From positions 1 through 35,858 of the forward strand of contig CAMWXB010000043.1 of NCBI GenBank assembly GCA_947178125.1: DNA of 35,858 nucleotides, in the 5' to 3' direction. How positions within the stretch are numbered: position 1 is the first letter of the stretch; the number at the start of each line of letters is the position of its first letter. The position numbers were made by a program, and so were the translations under genes. The notes under the pieces were generated by a model. That model worked only from the letters and a program-made list of their open reading frames with translations, did not search any database and was not told the origin of the DNA. This DNA comes from an uncultured Lachnospiraceae bacterium (lineage in GTDB: Bacteria > Bacillota > Clostridia > Lachnospirales > Lachnospiraceae). This document shows, one piece after another, positions 31,573-35,858 of this stretch.

Positions 31573-33117
31573 ATGGAACTCATTTATACATATATAAATC
31601 ATTTTAGAAATATCCATAATCAGGAAATCACTTTTTCACCAACCCATAAAATTGAGTTCAAAAATAATACACTATATATTACTTTTTGTGATTTCGCTAT
31701 GCAGTCTGTTTTATTTACGCGCAATCACATTTCCAGTATTCACTTAATCGTAGGAAAAACCGGTTCCGGAAAAACCAATCTGCTTTCCCTTCTCGGTATG
31801 AGTCTTAAAGAACGCAAAGCTGACTGCCTTCATAACAACTCCTGTTACTTTATCTTATACCATGTAAAGGAAAATACCTATTATTTAGAAAGTGCAGGTT
31901 ATGAAATCTCTGAGGCCGACGGTCTGGTACTTTCGTCCGAATCAACCCCCAGACTTTCTTCTGCTTTTTTTACTTTAGAAGGAGATGTCTTAAAAACCTC
32001 AGTATACAGTCCGAAAAGCTACACCAATCTCACGATTGCGACTCTTACCGCCCAGACTATTATAGATAATCCACCAGAAACACTATCCACCAAAGAATTT
32101 GGCGACTTTCTGACAAGAGTCCATTATTCTCTCTTTAATGACAGCCGCTATTATACCTGGAAGCATATTGAACGCTATTTGAAAAGCCTCTCAAACTCTG
32201 ATTCTGAACATTTTCAAAAATACTTTACCTGTGAAATCAGTTTGAACCTTTATATTCCCACGCATTCCGTTCAACAAACTGATAAAGCGTCCTTTTTATC
32301 CCGATTCAAGTCTTATGTAAACCAAGATTTTGATAAAAATTCACGGATAAATGCCCTTTTTAACAGTACCTATCCATTATTTAAAGCACTTCCTGCAGAT
32401 TTTTACGAAGGTAATCATTTATATTGGAAATTGGGCAAATCAGACAAATATTATGAAACAATATCTGCCTTAATGAATAAGCTCTATGAATGGAGAAGTT
32501 TTAACAATAGCACAGTATCGTCCCTTTTTACAATAAAATACCACTATTTAAGTTCCGGTGAACTGCAATTTGTTTCCCTGCTATCCAACATAGAAAGAAT
32601 CATTACCCTTGGAAGCAACATCAATTCCCAAACCATTCTCCTTTTAGATGAACCGGAAACCTACATGCACCCTGAGTTATGCCGTCTTTTTTTGCTGCAT
32701 TTAACCGATTTATGCAGAGAACTGAATCCCTGCAGTTTATTTCAATTTGTTATCACCAGTCATTCTCCTTTTCTTCTGTCTGATCTTCCTGAAAAATGTG
32801 TTACCTGCACTTCCATTGACCCGGAAACCGGAAATGGCATAATAAAAAAAGCTGATTTTCCATGCTTCGCCAGTAACATTCATCAATTACTGATGAATGC
32901 CTTTTTTCTAAATTCCACAATCGGAGCTCTGGCGAATCAAATCCTTCAAAATGTCATTGAATGTTTTCAGGAAATGTATAGCCAAAAAATAAATTCTCAG
33001 GAAATTGATACCGAAAACCAAACATACCAACTCTATAAATTATTACTTCCCTATATTGGTGATCCCGTCATCAGACACCGATTGGAAGAAATCGACAATG
33101 TTTTCTGCCGCGACTAG
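31573..33117 (+). CDS. AAA/ABC-type ATPase, PtuA-like
   Basis: The 514-residue ATPase has Walker A GKTGSGKT (61-68), an ABC-like signature LSSGE (326-330), Walker B ILLLDEPETYMHPEL (355-369) and the switch histidine in ITSHSPFLL (H397). The long insert between A and signature is probably a coiled or helical lid. Near the C-terminus 'FASNIHQLLMNAFFLNSTIGALA' (432-454) matches the 'NIH.LL.d.FFL...G..A' stretch of ATPases partnered with HNH nucleases in Septu-type defence. The ATG at 31573 follows AAAGGA; an upstream ATG at 31513 lies in the promoter gap. No TOPRIM domain is present, so it is not an OLD nuclease. It probably forms the sensor for the divergent HNH protein. Confidence 0.93.
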   Translation: MELIYTYINHFRNIHNQEITFSPTHKIEFKNNTLYITFCDFAMQSVLFTRNHISSIHLIVGKTGSGKTNLLSLLGMSLKERKADCLHNNSCYFILYHVKENTYYLESAGYEISEADGLVLSSESTPRLSSAFFTLEGDVLKTSVYSPKSYTNLTIATLTAQTIIDNPPETLSTKEFGDFLTRVHYSLFNDSRYYTWKHIERYLKSLSNSDSEHFQKYFTCEISLNLYIPTHSVQQTDKASFLSRFKSYVNQDFDKNSRINALFNSTYPLFKALPADFYEGNHLYWKLGKSDKYYETISALMNKLYEWRSFNNSTVSSLFTIKYHYLSSGELQFVSLLSNIERIITLGSNINSQTILLLDEPETYMHPELCRLFLLHLTDLCRELNPCSLFQFVITSHSPFLLSDLPEKCVTCTSIDPETGNGIIKKADFPCFASNIHQLLMNAFFLNSTIGALANQILQNVIECFQEMYSQKINSQEIDTENQTYQLYKLLLPYIGDPVIRHRLEEIDNVFCRD

Positions 33118-33127
33118 CAGCATCATA

Positions 33128-33136
33128 CCCCCCCCC
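33128..33136. repeat. Nine-base cytosine run between convergent stops
   Basis: The 26-base gap between the ATPase stop (33117) and the stop of the convergent NTPase gene (33144) contains nine consecutive C, then ATTCCCCTT. The tract is non-coding, so length change would not alter a protein. No terminator hairpin is visible in this gap. Confidence 0.9.
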
Positions 33137-33143
33137 ATTCCCC

Positions 33144-34817
33144 TTATATGCCTGATTTTTCAGCATTCTTTCTTATCTTCTCCTTCTTATCTTCCGGCAA
33201 CGTAAAGTATAATGTTTCAATCATTTTTTTATACTTTTCAGACACTTTGTTCTTATGAATCGTTTCCATTTTGGGTCTGTCATTCTGCAGATAGATATCT
33301 ACTATCTTCTTCGTCAGAAAAAATGATTCCAGCCAGGAATAAACAAAACCCTTAATATACCATTCCAGATAATTCTCTTTCAACTGCTTGTCCACCTCAA
33401 GCATTTCTAAAAAAATTTCGGTTTTTACAAGTTTCTGAAGACTGTTATTATCAGAAAACTCACTTGCACATACATTCAGTGTTACACTCCCTCCCCGATA
33501 CTGATACATCTGAAATGCAACTTCTTTCATGAACAGTTCAAGCGCTTTCATATCCGAGTCATCGATGCGGTTTTTAATCTTTTCCCGCCGCATCAGCGCG
33601 GCATAGCATTCTTCCTGAAACAGGAAATTATTTTCCAGGGTATTACGTTCTTCTTTTTCATCAGCATCCAGCATTTCATTTGTTATTTTTCGAAAAAGAG
33701 GTAATTTCCTGACTTCATTCATTTCATCTTTCACTGGAAGATTTTGAATAATACTGTCTCTGGCATTATCTTCAATGTCAAGAGACAACATGCTCCATAT
33801 TTTTGTAATCGGCATTCTATTACCTTTTAGCGTTTCTACATATGCTCTGCGGCATATCAATATCAACGTTGCGTTATAATATTGAGCAGCATCAAAAAAC
33901 TTACCAATATTCTTTAATTTCCCCTTTACTAACAGTTCCCCAATATCATCAATTATTACTACAATTTTCCCTCTTTTAGGCAGCACTTTGTTCATGAAGT
34001 CCCAAAAGTATCGTTTAGAGTCCTTTCCGAATTGCCCTTCCGTACAATAACTGCTCCATACAATGCACCACTGCCCCCCGCTTAATGATTCTATAATCCT
34101 TTCAGCCATTCTGCATCCCAGTATCGTTTTTCCGCTTCCAAGCCTGCCGGTAATAACAATGCACTTGTATCCATTTTCCAGATACCGTTTATCCTGCAGA
34201 AGTTCTTCTACCGTTATAACTTCACGGTCTTTTACTTTCAAGTCAAAAAAACCGTCCTGCTTTAAATCGCTATATGTATAATGCCATTCGGTTCCTTCTG
34301 CTACATTCATCTGCTCCATAAAAATACGAAACTGGTCCAAATAATGCTTTCTCTCCCTGTATGTAATGACATTTCTCTTACCGCCGCCTTTGTCATCATC
34401 TGTATCTCTCGTCCTTACCTTTTTTTTAGTCACAGTTTTCTTAGCGCTATCCCAATCATCCAATGCAGATTTCCAACGCTCCACACAATTCCTCTCAGAA
34501 ATTTCAGACAAAAACGCTTCATAATAGTATATGAATTCATTAAACCTTTCCTGGCAATCATCAGAAATTGGATATTCCTTTCTCCATTTTTCCAATGCCT
34601 CATCATTTATATGATAGCTCTCTTCCGTATAAAAAATGTTAGAAGTCTCCCGCAAAAGCCAGATTCTTTGTCGAATTATCGGTAATTTTGCAATTTTTAC
34701 GCCAAATTCTTCAAAATTCATTTCCTTCAATTTATTATTACAATCATTCAATTTATCATGCAATTCCTTCGGAAGTTTCTTTTCTAAATTCTTACAACAT
34801 CTTTCCCAATCACCCAT
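33144..34817 (-). CDS. P-loop NTPase, STAND/NACHT-like, unknown effector
   Basis: The 557-residue product has Walker A TGRLGSGKT (223-231), Walker B KIVVIIDDIGELL (284-296) with paired aspartates, and a sensor-like 'ATLILICRRAY' with R323/R324, in the order used by STAND ATPases that act as anti-phage receptors. The first ~200 residues are helical and highly charged, with cysteine pair C7/C8 and a K/D/G-rich linker (125-148), and match no effector domain I know. The C-terminal ~200 residues are helical and could be a sensor. The ATG at 34817 follows AGGAAG; a GTG at 34862 is weaker. It converges on the PtuA-like gene 26 bases away, placing it in the same island. Confidence 0.88.
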   Translation of the reverse strand: MGDWERCCKNLEKKLPKELHDKLNDCNNKLKEMNFEEFGVKIAKLPIIRQRIWLLRETSNIFYTEESYHINDEALEKWRKEYPISDDCQERFNEFIYYYEAFLSEISERNCVERWKSALDDWDSAKKTVTKKKVRTRDTDDDKGGGKRNVITYRERKHYLDQFRIFMEQMNVAEGTEWHYTYSDLKQDGFFDLKVKDREVITVEELLQDKRYLENGYKCIVITGRLGSGKTILGCRMAERIIESLSGGQWCIVWSSYCTEGQFGKDSKRYFWDFMNKVLPKRGKIVVIIDDIGELLVKGKLKNIGKFFDAAQYYNATLILICRRAYVETLKGNRMPITKIWSMLSLDIEDNARDSIIQNLPVKDEMNEVRKLPLFRKITNEMLDADEKEERNTLENNFLFQEECYAALMRREKIKNRIDDSDMKALELFMKEVAFQMYQYRGGSVTLNVCASEFSDNNSLQKLVKTEIFLEMLEVDKQLKENYLEWYIKGFVYSWLESFFLTKKIVDIYLQNDRPKMETIHKNKVSEKYKKMIETLYFTLPEDKKEKIRKNAEKSGI

Positions 34818-34862
34818 GGTCTTCTTCCTCTCCGATTTTCTTCCATCACAGAATCTGAACAC

Positions 34863-35046
34863 AGTACTATAATTATCATCATCAAAATTTATGCCAATAT
34901 ATTTTGATTATTCTACATCATATATTAATTTTCTATTGATTTTATTACATCAATATAACATCATCGCTAACGATATGCAAGCTCGAACGTAACAAAAGTC
35001 AAAATTAGACAAATATTATGCAAAATTGGCATTTTACTTCTTTATT
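34863..35046. other. Very A+T-rich leader of the NTPase gene
   Basis: No gene is seen. The stretch must contain the NTPase promoter. A TTGGCA near 34889-34894 (minus strand) with A+T-rich DNA 16 bases downstream is a possible site. CATCA-type repeats (ACATCAT or ACATCAA at about 34915, 34948 and 34960) and the short dyad ATCG-N4-CGAT near 34964-34975 are visible. Confidence 0.45.
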
Positions 35047-35070
35047 AATTATTTTTAGCTAAAAATAATT
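35047..35070. promoter_or_regulatory. Perfect 24-base palindrome
   Basis: The half AATTATTTTTAG (35047-35058) is followed immediately by its exact reverse complement (35059-35070), with no spacer. It lies between the NTPase gene (read away to the left) and the 3' end of the XRE gene. It lacks a loop, so it suits a dimeric protein-binding site more than an RNA hairpin. The XRE-type protein encoded next door is the obvious candidate to bind it. Confidence 0.75.
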
Positions 35071-35112
35071 GTATAGTACAATCATAGAAACCTCTGTTTT
35101 CCATAAAAAGAA

Positions 35113-35157
35113 AAATCCCACATGAATCTCTTTTATAGAATAATTCATGTGGGATTT
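35113..35157. terminator. Strong bidirectional terminator
   Basis: Perfect 15-base arms AAATCCCACATGAAT (35113-35127) and its complement (35143-35157) enclose 15 bases, with T-rich tracts on both sides (CTTTTTTG at right on the plus strand; TTTTCTTTTT on the minus strand). It ends the XRE gene transcript 31 bases past its stop and insulates the NTPase promoter. Confidence 0.92.
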
Positions 35158-35187
35158 CTTTTTTGTCTTATAACAATATCACGCTGT

Positions 35188-35844
35188 TCAGCTTTCAATT
35201 ATTTTCAACAACTCATCTCTCCTGTTTTTCGCATATTTTTGAAATTTCCACATCCTTAATCTATCCGCAGCAACAATATATAACTGCTGCAATGCCTTCT
35301 TATCACTACATTCTAATACAGGTCTTTCAGACTCGTCCACTACAAGATACAACCTAATTTGGGTTTCGCAATCATAACATTTATTAATGCAATAAAATAC
35401 TTCCAGAAGATAGCCCCCCCACTCATCACGCGCATAAAATAATTTACTCATATCAGGATTCATAGAAGGATTCTTATCCGGATTCCTACTTGGCAAATCA
35501 TCAAGCAACCACCCAAAATCATCCGTACATTCTTCATAATCCTGCCAAAAGTTCTCTTCTCCATTCGTTTCCAATGCTTTTTCTGTCAAATAATCAATAA
35601 TCTTAACCGTTCCTTCATTCAGTTTTTCCTGGGTGCTCGATTCAACTGTATATCCAGAACGCGCATCAATTGATATTTTAAAAAATTTAGCGATTGCTTT
35701 AATTTTATCAAAAGAAGGATTGGCTTTGTTCCATCTCGAAATCGTCCCGGCACCTATTCCAAGATTTTTTTCCAAATCAGCTACTGAAATATTATTTTTT
35801 TTGCATAATTCTCTAATATTTGATAACAGAATTTCATTTGTCAT
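35188..35844 (-). CDS. XRE-type helix-turn-helix protein with unknown C-terminal domain
   Basis: Residues 1-62 of this 218-residue protein form a Cro/CI-type helix-turn-helix ('SNIRELCKKNNISVADLEKNLGIGAGTISRWNKANPSFDKIKAIAKFFKISID'). The rest (about 70-218) is not recognised: an acidic middle part (W/D/E-rich near 98-120), a short 'NPDKNPSMNPD' repeat and a C-terminal segment with cysteines ('FYCINKCYDCETQ') followed by a basic helix. Such proteins often regulate neighbouring defence or mobile genes; a ligand-binding or effector C-terminal domain is possible. The ATG at 35844 is near the window edge, with GGTGG about 10 bases upstream. It ends at the strong terminator. Confidence 0.9.
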   Translation of the reverse strand: MTNEILLSNIRELCKKNNISVADLEKNLGIGAGTISRWNKANPSFDKIKAIAKFFKISIDARSGYTVESSTQEKLNEGTVKIIDYLTEKALETNGEENFWQDYEECTDDFGWLLDDLPSRNPDKNPSMNPDMSKLFYARDEWGGYLLEVFYCINKCYDCETQIRLYLVVDESERPVLECSDKKALQQLYIVAADRLRMWKFQKYAKNRRDELLKIIES

Positions 35845-35858
35845 TCATACATCCACCC

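Noticed and set aside
31573..33117. OLD-family nuclease for the ATPase
   Set aside because: The C-terminal region lacks the TOPRIM acidic motifs; the HNH partner and the NIH-LL-FFL stretch fit a PtuA-like ATPase better.
30391..33143. A retron, because HNH plus ATPase pairs occur in some retrons
   Set aside because: No reverse transcriptase gene (no YADD-type motif) and no msr/msd-like structured region was found near the pair.

Overview
The window reads as chromosomal DNA of an anaerobic Firmicute, most likely a motile member of Lachnospiraceae (Clostridia). This rests on protein style and gene content: a Bce-type ABC module, an AgrC/LytTR two-component pair, a CotH/VTC/DUF4956 operon, a Cache chemoreceptor, a possible FliD-like protein, strong AGGAGG-type ribosome sites and consensus sigma-A promoters. 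No rRNA, tRNA or CRISPR array was seen.

Layout. 1-1760: a long inverted repeat, two small linked genes (one resembling the FliD C-terminal region) and a modular repeat-rich gap. 1829-4018: a LytTR regulator and GHKL kinase, preceded by a candidate LytTR operator. 4172-7384: a tightly overlapped operon cotH - VTC polyphosphate polymerase - DUF4956 behind a recognisable promoter. 7533-12125: a complete antimicrobial-peptide sensing and detoxification module (regulator, kinase, ATPase, permease), with a divergent gene of unknown function (12291-13247). 13285-15989: a PadR-controlled operon with an alpha/beta hydrolase and an MFS exporter, with an almost perfect promoter and an operator just downstream of its -10. 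16130-17235: an ECF sigma factor and a membrane anti-sigma-like protein whose outer part resembles the FtsX extracellular domain. 17485-20348: an FMN-dependent alpha-hydroxy-acid oxidoreductase and a Na/Pi cotransporter with a PhoU tail. 20762-22864: a methyl-accepting chemotaxis protein.

From about 22865 the window becomes a mosaic. An A+T-rich insert (22865-24520) carries a Schlafen/AlbA_2-type ATP-binding protein whose stop codon directly abuts the last codons of a tyrosine-recombinase remnant. Then come a low-molecular-weight phosphatase overlapping a convergent lipase-like hydrolase, a 5'-truncated sugar symporter pseudogene, an SH3b membrane protein, a polytopic membrane protein, and a second-type clpP co-transcribed with a short AraC regulator.

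30582-35844 is an A+T-rich accessory segment that looks like a defence island. It holds an HNH nuclease and an AAA/ABC-type ATPase transcribed divergently from a 76-base gap (components like PtuB/PtuA of Septu, but not in the usual co-directional order), a convergent P-loop NTPase of STAND/NACHT style with an unrecognised N-terminal half, and an XRE-type regulator with an unrecognised C-terminal domain. A perfect 24-base palindrome and a strong bidirectional terminator lie between the last two. This segment is the best candidate for an undescribed system. Functions here are inferred from motifs and neighbourhood only.
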